A DNA stretch of 64,000 bases from Erythrobacteraceae bacterium CFH 75059 (GTDB taxonomy: Bacteria; Pseudomonadota; Alphaproteobacteria; Sphingomonadales; Sphingomonadaceae), in the NCBI GenBank assembly GCA_004331795.1, contig SJSR01000001.1, forward strand, positions 558,001 through 622,000. The letters run 5' to 3'. The position numbers and the translations under genes are program-made. Every line of letters starts with the position of its first letter. The first letter of the stretch is position 1. Of the stretch, positions 8,866 to 17,655 are shown piece by piece. The notes beneath the pieces are model-generated. The model was not told where the DNA came from, did not search any database, and worked only from the letters and a program-made list of their open reading frames with translations.

Positions 8866-8923
8866 GTTTAGGCCGCGCCCGCAATGGATTAGTGTCACGT
8901 GCGGGGTTTGCGGGGGCGCAGCA

Positions 8924-9832
8924 TTGGCAGACGGCGATTCGGGCGCAAAAGGCGACGGCTCAGCGGAGCTGACCCGCCGTTCAAGCATCAGTCTGACCTA
9001 CCTGCCCGTCGGCGCCGAGCTGTCTCCATACATCACCACCTGCTATCATTTCCGCTGCGACGAACTGGAGGTGCACGACGTGCAGCCGGCGGCGGTGGGG
9101 CAGCTCACCGTGTTTCCGTACGGCAAGGGCTTCATGCGCTTCCGCGACGGGCGAAGCGAACCGTCTCACCGGGTGAACGTGCTCACCCCGTTCAGCGTCG
9201 CCGCGCCTTTCCACATGCGCGGACCGTTTCACGCGCTCGGGGCCGTGCTCAGCCCGCTTGGCTGGGCGTCGCTGACCGGGCTGTGCGCCGCCCGCCACGG
9301 CAACCGGCTGATGGACGCCTGCGATCTGTGGGGCGACGCCGCGCGCGATCTCGGCGACGTGGTGTGCGACCGCTACACGGCGGCCGGGGCCGATCCGCAG
9401 GAGCTGACCCGCCTCATCGGCGCCTTCATCGCCGAGCGGCTGCGCCCGATTGCGCCGGAGCACGCGCAGCTCATCCAGGCGACCAACGCCTGGCTGTCGA
9501 CCTCGCTCAATCCTCCCGTCGCCGCGCTGTACGACGCGCTGCCCTACAGCCGGCGTCAGGTGCAGCGGCTGGTGGAGCGCTTCTTCGGGCTGCCGCCACG
9601 CGCGCTGGTGCGCAAATACCGGGCCCTGCGCGCCGCGGCCTGGCTGTCCCTGCCGCAGCTTTCCGAAGAGGCCGAGGCACAGCTCAGCGAGGCGTTCTAC
9701 GACCAGTCGCACCTGATCCGCGAGATCCACCTGTTTGTCGGGCGCACGCCGGCGCGGCTGGGCGATGCGGCAACCCCCTACCTCACCGAGCTTCTCGACC
9801 TGCGGAATTTCCGCGAGATCTCGGCGATTTGA
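8924..9832 (+). CDS. AraC-family transcriptional regulator
   Basis: A 302-residue protein with a variable N-terminal sensing half and a C-terminal AraC/XylS-type DNA-binding half. The DNA-binding part has a first helix-turn-helix (PPVAALYDALPYSRRQVQRLVERFFG) and a second around AFYDQSHLIREIHLFVGRTPARL. The latter fits the usual F-x-DQSHF-x-R-F-x-G-TP pattern, although the consensus Phe is Leu. No ATG lies between the upstream terminator and the conserved N-terminus; TTG 8924 with GCGGGGGCG five bases before it is the best start. The gene is divergent from pyrD. The ligand is unknown. Confidence 0.82.
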   Translation: MADGDSGAKGDGSAELTRRSSISLTYLPVGAELSPYITTCYHFRCDELEVHDVQPAAVGQLTVFPYGKGFMRFRDGRSEPSHRVNVLTPFSVAAPFHMRGPFHALGAVLSPLGWASLTGLCAARHGNRLMDACDLWGDAARDLGDVVCDRYTAAGADPQELTRLIGAFIAERLRPIAPEHAQLIQATNAWLSTSLNPPVAALYDALPYSRRQVQRLVERFFGLPPRALVRKYRALRAAAWLSLPQLSEEAEAQLSEAFYDQSHLIREIHLFVGRTPARLGDAATPYLTELLDLRNFREISAI

Positions 9833-9903
9833 CAGGGGCTGGCGGACGGGGCCAAATGCCGGCCCGCTTCACCTTCTTCGCCCTGCAAAGGATTGTACCG
9901 CCC

Positions 9904-11718
9904 ATGCCAGCACGATCGCTGCTCCTGTGCACCGCCGCCGCCATGCTCGCCGCCTGCGCAACGGTGCCCGCGCCCCAGGCCGCAGCGCCCCGGCCCGTGG
10001 CCGCGGCTCCCGTCGAGGCGCCGCAGCGGGCGATCAACGCCCTGTTCGAGGACTATGACCGGGCGCAGCTCGCCCTGTCGCCGGTGTCGCGCGCCTACCG
10101 GGGAATCCGCGACGACGACTACGGCCGGTGGGACGAATACACCCGGGCCGCGGACGAGCGCCGCGATGCGCTGCTTCAGGACACGGCGGCCCGGATGCGG
10201 GCGCAGTTCGATCCGGCAACCCTGCCCGAGGCGGACGCCCTTTCGTGGCGGCTGTTCGACGCCATGGCCCGCCGGTCGGCCAGTCTCGTCCCGTTTCGCG
10301 AGTACGGCTACATCTTCGACCAGATGAACGGGCAGCAGAGCCAGTTGCCGGCGTTCCTCATCAACATCCACTCCGTCGGCGACGCTGCGCAGGCGCGCGC
10401 CTATGTGAGCCGCATCGCCGGGCTTGGCACCGCGCTGGACCAGCTTGCCGCCGAGTCGCGGCGCCGCGCGGACGCCGGGGTGATGCCGCCGCGCTGGGTC
10501 TATGCCCACGTCCTGTCGGACATCCGCAACCTGCTGGACGCGGGCGACGGGAACGCCGTTCTCACCGACTTTTCGGGCAAGGTCGACCGGCTTGACCTGC
10601 CGGCGGCCGAGAAGAGCCGGTTGAAGGCGGCGGCCGTGGCGGCGTGGAACGCCCAGGCGCGTCCGGCCTACGAGCGTCTGCGCGCCGAGATGGAACGGCA
10701 GCAGGCGCTGGCCGGGACCGATGACGGCGTCTGGCGGTTCCCGCGCGGCGGTGAATATTACAGTGCGCTGCTCGCCAGCTACACCACGACCGACCTCACC
10801 GCCGACCAGATCCACCAGCTCGGCCTGGACGAGGTGGCGCGCATCCACGCCGCCATGCGGGCGATCATGCAGCAGGTCGGCTATCGCGGCACGCTGCAGC
10901 AGTTCTTCGAGTACACCCGCACCGATCCACGCTTCTATCACACCAGCCGCGAGGCCTATCTCGCGGATGTCGACCGGGTGATGGCGGCCATGACGGCGCG
11001 GCTGCCCGACTACTTCGCCACCCTGCCCACGCATCCGCTCGAGGTGCGGCCGGTCGAGGCCTTCCGCGAACGTTCCGCCGGCAAGGCCTTCTACTCCCGC
11101 CCGGCGCCCGACGGCTCGCGGCCGGGCATCTACTACGTCAATCTCTACAATCTGCGCGACATGTCGAGGAACGAGCTGGAAGCGCTCGCCTATCACGAGG
11201 GGGTGCCGGGCCACCACCTCCAGCTCTCGATCCAGACGGCGCTCGGCGAGGTGCCGCCGTTCCGGCGCTTCGGCGGCGTGACGGTCTACTCCGAAGGCTG
11301 GGGCCTGTATTCCGAGGAACTGGGCAAGGACATGGGGTTCTACACCGACCCCTACTCCGACTTTGGCCGGCTCGGCATGGAGCTGTGGCGCGCCGCGCGG
11401 CTGGTGGTCGACACCGGCATTCACCACAAGCGCTGGAGCCGCGAACAGGCGATCCGCTACCTTGCCGACAACACTCCCAACCCGCCGGGCGACATCGAGA
11501 AGGCGATCGAACGCTACATCGTCTATCCGGGACAGGCGACCGCCTACACCATCGGCAAGCTTGAGATCATGGCCCTGCGCGAACGCGCACGCCGCGAACT
11601 CGGGCCACGGTTCAACATCAAGGGGTTCCACGACGCCGTGCTGCTCAGCGGACCGGTGCCGCTCGACATCCTGCGCGAGAATGTCGACCGGTGGATCGCG
11701 GCGCAGCGCGCCCGCTGA
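9904..11718 (+). CDS. DUF885 family lipoprotein, putative metallopeptidase
   Basis: 604 residues with a lipoprotein signal (AAMLAAC, Cys18) and then a DUF885 domain filling the rest. DUF885 proteins have an M32-like metallopeptidase fold. The zinc site is visible as HEGVPGHH with a downstream Glu-rich helix (YSEGWGLYSEELG). Other marks are YYVNLYNL before the zinc site and a Gln-Ala-Thr-Ala-Tyr (GQATAYTIGKLE) segment near the C-terminus. Location is probably the periplasmic face of a membrane. Substrate is unknown; oligopeptides are the usual guess. It follows the AraC-type gene by 71 bases and may be co-transcribed. Confidence 0.88.
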   Translation: MPARSLLLCTAAAMLAACATVPAPQAAAPRPVAAAPVEAPQRAINALFEDYDRAQLALSPVSRAYRGIRDDDYGRWDEYTRAADERRDALLQDTAARMRAQFDPATLPEADALSWRLFDAMARRSASLVPFREYGYIFDQMNGQQSQLPAFLINIHSVGDAAQARAYVSRIAGLGTALDQLAAESRRRADAGVMPPRWVYAHVLSDIRNLLDAGDGNAVLTDFSGKVDRLDLPAAEKSRLKAAAVAAWNAQARPAYERLRAEMERQQALAGTDDGVWRFPRGGEYYSALLASYTTTDLTADQIHQLGLDEVARIHAAMRAIMQQVGYRGTLQQFFEYTRTDPRFYHTSREAYLADVDRVMAAMTARLPDYFATLPTHPLEVRPVEAFRERSAGKAFYSRPAPDGSRPGIYYVNLYNLRDMSRNELEALAYHEGVPGHHLQLSIQTALGEVPPFRRFGGVTVYSEGWGLYSEELGKDMGFYTDPYSDFGRLGMELWRAARLVVDTGIHHKRWSREQAIRYLADNTPNPPGDIEKAIERYIVYPGQATAYTIGKLEIMALRERARRELGPRFNIKGFHDAVLLSGPVPLDILRENVDRWIAAQRAR

Positions 11719-11762
11719 CCTCCACGACAACATGCTAACGACTCGCAACAGGCGGCGGCGAG

Positions 11763-11813
11763 TTGAAAGGAGGATGCGGCGCGCATAGATGCGAAGCGGA
11801 ACGAATTGGTCCG
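11763..11813 (+). promoter_or_regulatory. sufR promoter and dyad operator candidate
   Basis: TTGAAA (11763-11768), a 16-base spacer and ATAGAT (11785-11790) form a plausible sigma-70 promoter. An imperfect dyad, CGGAAC-GAATT-GGTCCG (11797-11813), starts where transcription would begin and ends eight bases before sufR. That position would allow self-repression by the Rrf2 protein. The dyad does not match the E. coli IscR sites. Confidence 0.4.
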
Positions 11814-11821
11814 ATTAGCTC

Positions 11822-12241
11822 ATGCGCCTGTCCAACCTCTGCGATTACGCCGTCGTCACCATGTCGGCCGCCGCCCGCCACTGCGGCGGTGTGCGGGTGT
11901 CGGCGGCCGCGCTGGCGCGCGAGACCGGCCTGCCGCCACCCACCGTGCAGAAGGTGGTGAGCCGCCTCACCGCCGCGGGTCTGCTGCGCGGCACCCGCGG
12001 GGCGGGAGGCGGGTTGCAGCTCGGGCGGCCGGCGGCGGCGATCACGCTGGCCGACATCGTCGAGGCGGTGGAAGGCCCGATCGTCCTCACCCCTTGCGCC
12101 GCCGGCGGTCAGTGCGGCTTCGACCATGCCTGCACCGTGCGCCCGCACTGGCCGATCGTGAATGCGGCGATGCGCGATGCGCTCGCAGGGATCAGCCTGG
12201 TGACGCTGGCCCGGGCGCCGGAAACACGGGAAACGACATGA
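11822..12241 (+). CDS. sufR: Rrf2-family SUF operon regulator
   Basis: A 139-residue Rrf2-type regulator of the IscR/SufR kind. The N-terminal winged helix is clear ([10 protein letters not shown], then a recognition helix [13 protein letters not shown] and wing [14 protein letters not shown]). The cluster-binding cysteines lie in [15 protein letters not shown], matching the three-cysteine pattern that holds a Fe-S cluster in IscR-like sensors. By family knowledge it should repress the suf genes when clusters are sufficient and release them under iron or oxidative stress. The stop overlaps the sufB start (ATGA). A promoter with a dyad lies just upstream, suggesting self-regulation. Confidence 0.92.
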   Translation: MRLSNLCDYAVVTMSAAARHCGGVRVSAAALARETGLPPPTVQKVVSRLTAAGLLRGTRGAGGGLQLGRPAAAITLADIVEAVEGPIVLTPCAAGGQCGFDHACTVRPHWPIVNAAMRDALAGISLVTLARAPETRETT

Positions 12242-13737
12242 CCGATCACGCGACACTGGACGTCCCCCGCGAGGAAATGGACGCCGCGGCACGCGCCGCC
12301 GCCGCGCGCGTCGCCGAATACGAGCACGGCTGGTCGAGCGAGATCGAGACCGAGTTCGCACCCAAGGGACTCACCGAGGACACAGTGCGCTACATCTCGG
12401 CCAAGAAGGGCGAGCCGGAATGGCTGCTCGACTGGCGGCTGAAGGCGTTCCGCCTGTGGCAGACGATGGACGCGCCCAACTGGGCCAAGCTGAACGTCGC
12501 GCCGATCGACTATCAGGACGCCTATTACTACGCGGAGCCGAAGAAGAAGCCGGAACTCGACAGCCTCGATGCGCTCGATCCCGCCATCAAGGCGGTGTAC
12601 GACAAGCTGGGCATCCCGCTGGCGGAGCAGGAGGTGCTCGCCGGGGTGAAGGGCGCGCGCAAGGTCGCGGTGGACGCGGTGTTCGACAGCGTGTCCGTCG
12701 CGACCACCTTCCGCGAGGAGCTGGAGTCCGCCGGCGTCATCTTCCGCTCGATCAGCGAAGCGGTGCGCGAATATCCCGATCTGGTGCGCCGCTGGCTCGG
12801 CCGCGTCGTGCCGATGCACGACAACTTCTTCGCCACGCTCAACAGCGCGGTCTTTTCCGACGGCACCTTCGTCTACATCCCCGAAGGGGTGCGTTGCCCG
12901 ATGGAGCTGTCCACCTATTTCCGCATCAATGCGGAAAATACCGGCCAGTTCGAACGCACGCTGATCGTTGCCGAGAGGGGCAGCTACGTCAGCTACCTCG
13001 AAGGCTGCACCGCGCCGATGCGCGACGAGAATCAGCTGCACGCCGCTGTCGTCGAGCTGGTCGCGCTGGAGGATGCGGAGATCAAGTACTCCACCGTGCA
13101 GAACTGGTATCCGGGCGATGCCGAGGGCAAGGGCGGCATCTACAACTTCGTCACCAAACGCGGCCTGTGCCAGGGCGCGCGGTCAAAGATCAGCTGGACG
13201 CAGGTCGAGACCGGCAGCGCGGTGACGTGGAAGTATCCCTCCTGCGTGCTCAACGGCGAGGACTCCGTAGGCGAGTTTTACTCGGTCGCGGTGACGAACA
13301 ACCACCAGCAGGCGGACACCGGTACCAAGATGGTTCACAACGCGCCCGGCACCCGTTCCACCATCATCTCCAAGGGCATCTCCGCGGGCAAGTCGAACAA
13401 CACCTATCGCGGCCTTGTCCGCATGGGCCCCAACGCGGAGAACGCGCGCAATTTCACCCAGTGCGATAGCCTGTTGCTGGGCGAGCGGTGCGGGGCGCAC
13501 ACCGTGCCCTACATCGAGGTGAAGAACCCGTCGGCCACCATCGAGCACGAGGCGACCACCAGCAAGATCAGCGACGACCAGCTGTTCTACGCCCAGCAGC
13601 GCGGGCTGGGGACGGAAGAAGCGGTCGCCCTCATCGTCAACGGCTTCGCCCGCGAAGTGCTGAAGGAGCTGCCGATGGAGTTCGCGGTGGAAGCGCAGAA
13701 GCTGCTGGCGATTTCGCTTGAGGGGAGCGTGGGGTGA
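12238..13737 (+). CDS. sufB: Fe-S cluster assembly scaffold SufB
   Basis: A 499-residue SufB, core of the SufBCD scaffold on which Fe-S clusters are built in the cytoplasm. The N-terminus matches the family ([16 protein letters not shown]). The beta-helix core is well conserved: [46 protein letters not shown], and near the end [10 protein letters not shown], which carries the cysteine for sulfur transfer from SufS/SufE. Length is typical. It overlaps sufR by four bases and is followed by an unrelated DUF559 gene instead of sufC. Confidence 0.98.
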   Translation: MTDHATLDVPREEMDAAARAAAARVAEYEHGWSSEIETEFAPKGLTEDTVRYISAKKGEPEWLLDWRLKAFRLWQTMDAPNWAKLNVAPIDYQDAYYYAEPKKKPELDSLDALDPAIKAVYDKLGIPLAEQEVLAGVKGARKVAVDAVFDSVSVATTFREELESAGVIFRSISEAVREYPDLVRRWLGRVVPMHDNFFATLNSAVFSDGTFVYIPEGVRCPMELSTYFRINAENTGQFERTLIVAERGSYVSYLEGCTAPMRDENQLHAAVVELVALEDAEIKYSTVQNWYPGDAEGKGGIYNFVTKRGLCQGARSKISWTQVETGSAVTWKYPSCVLNGEDSVGEFYSVAVTNNHQQADTGTKMVHNAPGTRSTIISKGISAGKSNNTYRGLVRMGPNAENARNFTQCDSLLLGERCGAHTVPYIEVKNPSATIEHEATTSKISDDQLFYAQQRGLGTEEAVALIVNGFAREVLKELPMEFAVEAQKLLAISLEGSVG

Positions 13738-13755
13738 GGGTCGGCGCGTCGCGAA

Positions 13756-13790
13756 CCCCTCCCCTTCAGGAAAGGGGCAAGGGGTGGGGC
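13756..13790. repeat. GC-rich palindromic repeat before the DUF559 gene
   Basis: CCCCTCCCCTTC with a complementary run ending in GGGGTGGGG, directly after sufB. It is a variant of the perfect palindrome at 14138-14159 inside the following gene. Repeats of this form are commonly scattered between sphingomonad genes. It supplies the G-rich tract used as the ribosome-binding site of the DUF559 gene. Confidence 0.6.
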
Positions 13791-14672
13791 ATGTCAAGGG
13801 ACACGCTCGCCGTGCTGCAAGAGCGCGCGCGCGCAATGCGCAACAATCCCACGGAACCAGAGAAGCGGCTGTGGCGGCATCTGTCGAATGGCCAGCTCGG
13901 GGGCCACAAGTTCCGCCGGCAGGAGGTCATTGGGCATAGGATCGCCGATTTCGCGTGCCCGGTCGCAAAGGTGGTCGTTGAAGTCGACGGCGACGCGCAT
14001 GATGCGGATGACGATGCTGTCCGCGACGACCGGCTCGAAGCGTTCGGCTATCGTGTCGTGCATGTGAGCAACGCGGACGTGATGAACAACATGGAAGGCG
14101 TGCTGGAGCGTATCCGGCAGGCTCTTCCCCACCCCGACCCCTCCCCTGAAGGGGAGGGGCTTGCACGGACCACCCTCCGCCTCCGCTCCCCCGGCGAGCA
14201 CTCCACCGCCCCCGCGCTCAAGAAAAAGGGTCGCGGGTGGGAGATTTCGGAGTCGCGCCTCGACGCGCTGCACGAACGCGCGCGGGAGATGCGGCGGCAT
14301 TCCTCGGACGCGCACAAGGCGCTGGCCGCGCGTTTCGCCAAGGCGGACCTTGGGCGCTACACCTTCAAGCGGCACGCCGTCGTCGGCAGCGCGATCGTCG
14401 ACTTCAACTGCCACAACCTCGGCATGGCCATCGCCATCGACGAGGAGGAGCAGGACGACGCCATCGCCCGGCGCCGCGACAGGAGCCTGGAGGCGGTCGG
14501 CATCCGCGTCATGCGCCTCAAGGCCAGCGACATCCTGACCAACATCGACGCGGTTCTGGCGCGGATCACCGCCGGCATGCGGCTCCGCATCGCCGACAAG
14601 AAGGAAGCGGCACGGGCGCATCGCGACGCCACCCCGCGCCAGACCTACAACCGTCGAGAGGCGCGGCAGTGA
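13791..14672 (+). CDS. tandem DUF559 (Vsr-like fold) protein inside the suf operon
   Basis: 293 residues made of two DUF559 domains, a small fold related to Vsr mismatch endonucleases. Domain 1 (1-110) has EPEKRLWRHL, then IADFAC (Asp53) and VVVEVDGDAH (Glu64, Asp66, His70), so the acidic site looks intact. Domain 2 (154-260) repeats the layout (HKALAARF, IVDFNC, AIAIDEEEQ), but alanine replaces the glutamate matching Glu64, so it is probably inactive. The linker (residues 113-126, PHPDPSPEGEGLAR) is encoded by a palindromic repeat. The gene looks like an insertion and duplication between sufB and sufC; a role in Fe-S assembly is unlikely. ATG 13791 is preferred over an upstream GTG because the G-rich tract lies just before it. 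Confidence 0.8.
   Translation: MSRDTLAVLQERARAMRNNPTEPEKRLWRHLSNGQLGGHKFRRQEVIGHRIADFACPVAKVVVEVDGDAHDADDDAVRDDRLEAFGYRVVHVSNADVMNNMEGVLERIRQALPHPDPSPEGEGLARTTLRLRSPGEHSTAPALKKKGRGWEISESRLDALHERAREMRRHSSDAHKALAARFAKADLGRYTFKRHAVVGSAIVDFNCHNLGMAIAIDEEEQDDAIARRRDRSLEAVGIRVMRLKASDILTNIDAVLARITAGMRLRIADKKEAARAHRDATPRQTYNRREARQ
14138..14159. repeat. perfect 10-bp-arm palindrome within the DUF559 coding region
   Basis: CCCCTCCCCT (14138-14147), GA, AGGGGAGGGG (14150-14159). The reading frame passes through it without a stop and it encodes part of the linker between the two DUF559 domains. A related copy precedes the gene at 13756-13790. Confidence 0.75.
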
Positions 14673-14694
14673 TGCCACCTTTCCGCCCCCACTC

Positions 14695-14783
14695 CGTCAT
14701 ACCGGACTTGATCCGGGATCCCGCTTTTCTTTCTTCCTGCGCCGTACAAGGCAGCGGGACCCCGGATCGGGTCCGGGGTGACG
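14695..14783. repeat. long imperfect inverted repeat before sufC
   Basis: About 31-base arms at 14695-14725 and 14753-14783 contain CCGGACTTGATCCGGGAT and its near complement, with a 27-base A/T-richer spacer. This type of dispersed inverted repeat (GTCAYnCCGGACTTGATCCGGGATC) is common in alphaproteobacteria. In the transcript it would fold into a strong stem between the DUF559 gene and sufC, 16 bases before the sufC start, without a T-run to terminate transcription. Confidence 0.8.
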
Positions 14784-14799
14784 AAACAGGTAGAATGCC

Positions 14800-15552
14800 A
14801 TGCTGACCATCGACAACCTCCACGCCGAAATCGACGGCAAGCCGATCCTGAATGGTCTTTCGCTCACCGTACAGGCGGGTGAGGTGCACGCGATCATGGG
14901 GCCGAACGGGGCCGGCAAATCCACTCTTGCCTATGTGCTTGGCGGCCGGCCGGGTTACGAGGTGACGCAAGGCAGCGTGACCTTCGCCGGGCAGGATCTG
15001 CTCGCCCTCGAACCCCACGAGCGTGCCGCCGCCGGCCTGTTTCTCGGCTTCCAGTATCCGGTCGAGATCCCCGGTGTGTCGAACGTCCAGTTCCTTCGCG
15101 AGGCGCTGAACGCGCAGCGGCGGAGCCGGGGCGAAGAGCCGCTGTCGGGCGGAGAGTTCCTGAGGCTCGCGCGCGAGAAGGCCGCCTTGCTCAACCTCGA
15201 CATGGAGATGCTCAAACGCCACGTGAACGTCGGCTTTTCGGGCGGCGAGAAGAAGCGGGCGGAGATGGTGCAGATGGGCATCCTCGACCCGCGCTTCGCC
15301 ATCCTGGACGAGACGGACAGCGGCCTCGACATCGACGCGCTGCGCGTGGTCGGCGAGGGGATCAACGCGATCATGCGCGCGCCGGCCAAGGGCGTGCTGC
15401 TGATCACGCATTACCAGCGGCTGCTCGACTATGTGCGGCCGGATTATGTCCACATCCTTTCGGGCGGGCGCATCGTGCGCAGCGGCGGGGCGGATCTTGC
15501 CCGCCGCCTCGAGGCCGAAGGGTATGACGCGGTGATGGAGCAGGCGGCATGA
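14800..15552 (+). CDS. sufC: Fe-S cluster assembly ATPase SufC
   Basis: A 250-residue ABC-type ATPase that drives conformational change in the SufBCD scaffold. The Walker A is GPNGAGKST, the Q-loop region GLFLGFQYPVEIPGV is the SufC form, the signature is FSGGEKKR, the Walker B is FAILDETDSGLDID and the H-loop is LLITHYQRLL. Length and motifs are standard for the family. A long inverted repeat separates it from the DUF559 gene, so its translation may be partly uncoupled from sufB. Confidence 0.98.
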   Translation: MLTIDNLHAEIDGKPILNGLSLTVQAGEVHAIMGPNGAGKSTLAYVLGGRPGYEVTQGSVTFAGQDLLALEPHERAAAGLFLGFQYPVEIPGVSNVQFLREALNAQRRSRGEEPLSGGEFLRLAREKAALLNLDMEMLKRHVNVGFSGGEKKRAEMVQMGILDPRFAILDETDSGLDIDALRVVGEGINAIMRAPAKGVLLITHYQRLLDYVRPDYVHILSGGRIVRSGGADLARRLEAEGYDAVMEQAA

Positions 15553-15598
15553 CCGTGTCATCGTCAATCGCCGGAAAGACGCCGGAGGCGGCTTGGCG

Positions 15599-16369
15599 AT
15601 GAGCGAATCCGTCATCCTCCCCACCCGCCGCGACGAGGCATGGCGCTATTCCGACACGGATGCGGTTGCGGGGATGGACCTCGGCCGCTTCGACCATTGG
15701 GACGATGTCGACGTTCCGGCCGGCGAAACGGTGCGCCGGTGCGTGGTCATTGCCGATGCCGGCGAGCCGTCCGACACTACCGAGCTGCGCCGCCTGCGCG
15801 TGCGGGTTGCGGATGGTGGACGCTGCGAGCTGTTCGTCGTGGTGTCCTCCGGCCGCCTCGGGCGGGTGGAGGTGGTCGCCATGCTGGGCGACGGCGCCCA
15901 TCTGGAACTGGGCGGCGTAACGATCGGCGGGCGCGACACCACGCGCGAAATCGTCAGCCGCGTGGCGCATGAAAAGCCGAACGGAACCAGCAATCAGGTC
16001 GTGCGCGCTGTGCACTGGGGGCGCGGCACGGGCAACTTCCTCGGCCGTATCGACGTCGCCAGCGGGGCGCAGAAGACCGATGCGGCGCAGTCGTTCCGCG
16101 GGCTCATCCTGGAACGCGGGGCGAGCGTGAACGCCGTGCCGCAGCTGGAGATCTTCGCAGATGACGTGAAATGCGCGCATGGCGCGACCGTCGGCCAGCT
16201 GGACGAGCAGGCCCGCTTCTACATGGCGGCGCGCGGGCTGCCGCCAGAGGTTGCCCGGCGATTGCTGGTGCAGGCGTTCGTCGCTGACGCATTCGTCGCG
16301 CTGGACGACGCGGACGATCGCGAACGGCTGATGCGTGTCGTGCTGGGCAAGCTGGACAGGCATCTGTGA
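15599..16369 (+). CDS. sufD: Fe-S cluster assembly protein SufD
   Basis: A 256-residue SufD, partner of SufB in the SufBC2D scaffold. It starts with the family's PTRRDEAWRYSD segment, which corresponds to the EEWKYT-like region of SufD. It continues with the beta-helix core and ends with the helical C-terminus GLPPEVARRLLVQAFV and a conserved Asp/Glu segment. It is shorter than E. coli SufD (423 residues), as is usual in sphingomonads, because the N-terminal domain is reduced. GGAGG precedes the start; a TTG two codons earlier is possible. The stop overlaps the sufS start. Confidence 0.94.
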   Translation: MSESVILPTRRDEAWRYSDTDAVAGMDLGRFDHWDDVDVPAGETVRRCVVIADAGEPSDTTELRRLRVRVADGGRCELFVVVSSGRLGRVEVVAMLGDGAHLELGGVTIGGRDTTREIVSRVAHEKPNGTSNQVVRAVHWGRGTGNFLGRIDVASGAQKTDAAQSFRGLILERGASVNAVPQLEIFADDVKCAHGATVGQLDEQARFYMAARGLPPEVARRLLVQAFVADAFVALDDADDRERLMRVVLGKLDRHL

Positions 16370-17655
16370 TGGACGCGCCGGTGACAGCTCGCAAGGATGC
16401 GGACGCGGAACGGGCGGACGTCATCGTCGCGACAGGCCGCGCGCCTGGCGCGGCGCGGCTAGGCAGCAAGGCGGACTTCCCCGGCCTGCTGATGCCCGAC
16501 GGGTCGCCCTGGCATTACCTCGACACCGCCGCCACGGCGCAGAAACCGCGCGCCGTGATCGACGCGATGGCGCGGGCGCTGGGCGAGGATTACGCCACGG
16601 TGCACCGCGGCGTCTATACGCGGTCGGCCAACATGACGCTGGGGTACGAGGCGGCGCGGCGGCGCGTGGCCCGCTTCATCGGCGCGGACGAGGGCGAGAT
16701 CGTGTTCACCCGCGGGGCCACCGAAGCCATCAACCTGGTCGCGAACAGCTGGGGCAACGCGAACCTGAAATCCGGCGACCGCATCCTGCTGAGCCAGCTC
16801 GAGCATCATTCGAACATCGTGCCGTGGCAGCTGCTGGCCGAACGCACCGGAGCGGTGATCGACGTGTGCCCGCTGACGCCGGACGGGCGGATCGATCTCG
16901 ATGCGGCGGAGCGGATGCTGACGGCGCGGCACAGGCTGGTGGCGCTGTGCCATGTGTCGAACGTTCTGGGCAGCGTCCTTGACGCACCGCGCGCCGCTGC
17001 CCTCGCCCGCTCCGTCGGCGCGAAGCTGCTGCTCGACGGCTGCCAGGCCGCGCCGCGCCTCGCCCTCGACATGGCGGCGCTGGGCTGCGACTTCTACGCC
17101 TTTTCCGGTCACAAGCTCTACGGCCCGACCGGCATCGGCGCGCTGTGGGCGCGCGCGGACCTGCTGGAGGCGATGCCGCCGTGGGAAGGCGGCGGGGCGA
17201 TGATCGACAGCGTGACCTTCGCCCGCACCACCTACGCCCCGGCGCCGCAGCGGTTCGAAGCCGGAACGCCTGCCATCACCGAAGCTATCGCCTTGGCCGC
17301 TGCCATCGCCTATGTGGAGGAGATCGGCCTCGACCACATCCACGCGGCGGAACAGGCGCTGGTGCGGCAGACGCGCGAGGGATTGGCCGCAATGAAAGGG
17401 GTGACGCTGTTCGGCCCGGAAGACAGCTGCGGCATCGTCAGCTTCTGCGTCGAGGGGGTGCATCCGCACGATCTGGGCACCATATTGGACGAGGAGAACG
17501 TGGCGATCCGCGCCGGCCATCACTGCGCGCAACCGCTGATGGCGCATCTGGGCGTGCCGGCCACCGCCCGAGCCAGCTTCGGCCTGTATTCGGACGAGGC
17601 GGACGTGGCGGCGCTGATCCGGGGGATCGAGCGCACGAAAAGGATATTCGGATGA
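16369..17655 (+). CDS. sufS: cysteine desulfurase SufS
   Basis: A 428-residue PLP enzyme of the group II cysteine desulfurases, which takes sulfur from cysteine for the SUF scaffold. Marks are YLDTAATAQKPRAVIDAM, TVHRGVYTRSA, FTRGATEAINLVA, LSQLEHHSNIVPW, the PLP-lysine motif FSGHKLYGPTGIG, and the active-site cysteine in IRAGHHCAQPLM. An N-terminal extension of about 35 residues precedes the usual start. Its ATG overlaps the sufD stop, and its own stop overlaps sufT. No sufE or sufU, the usual sulfur relay, is in this operon. Confidence 0.97.
   Translation: MDAPVTARKDADAERADVIVATGRAPGAARLGSKADFPGLLMPDGSPWHYLDTAATAQKPRAVIDAMARALGEDYATVHRGVYTRSANMTLGYEAARRRVARFIGADEGEIVFTRGATEAINLVANSWGNANLKSGDRILLSQLEHHSNIVPWQLLAERTGAVIDVCPLTPDGRIDLDAAERMLTARHRLVALCHVSNVLGSVLDAPRAAALARSVGAKLLLDGCQAAPRLALDMAALGCDFYAFSGHKLYGPTGIGALWARADLLEAMPPWEGGGAMIDSVTFARTTYAPAPQRFEAGTPAITEAIALAAAIAYVEEIGLDHIHAAEQALVRQTREGLAAMKGVTLFGPEDSCGIVSFCVEGVHPHDLGTILDEENVAIRAGHHCAQPLMAHLGVPATARASFGLYSDEADVAALIRGIERTKRIFG

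Noticed and set aside
8738-8923. N-terminal extension of the AraC-type protein from 8738
   Set aside because: It would run through the terminator hairpin and has no family-like sequence; TTG 8924 is better placed.
13734-13790. Start of the DUF559 gene at GTG 13734, overlapping the sufB stop
   Set aside because: The extra residues would be encoded mainly by the palindromic repeat, and ATG 13791 has a G-rich ribosome-binding site and the conserved N-terminus.
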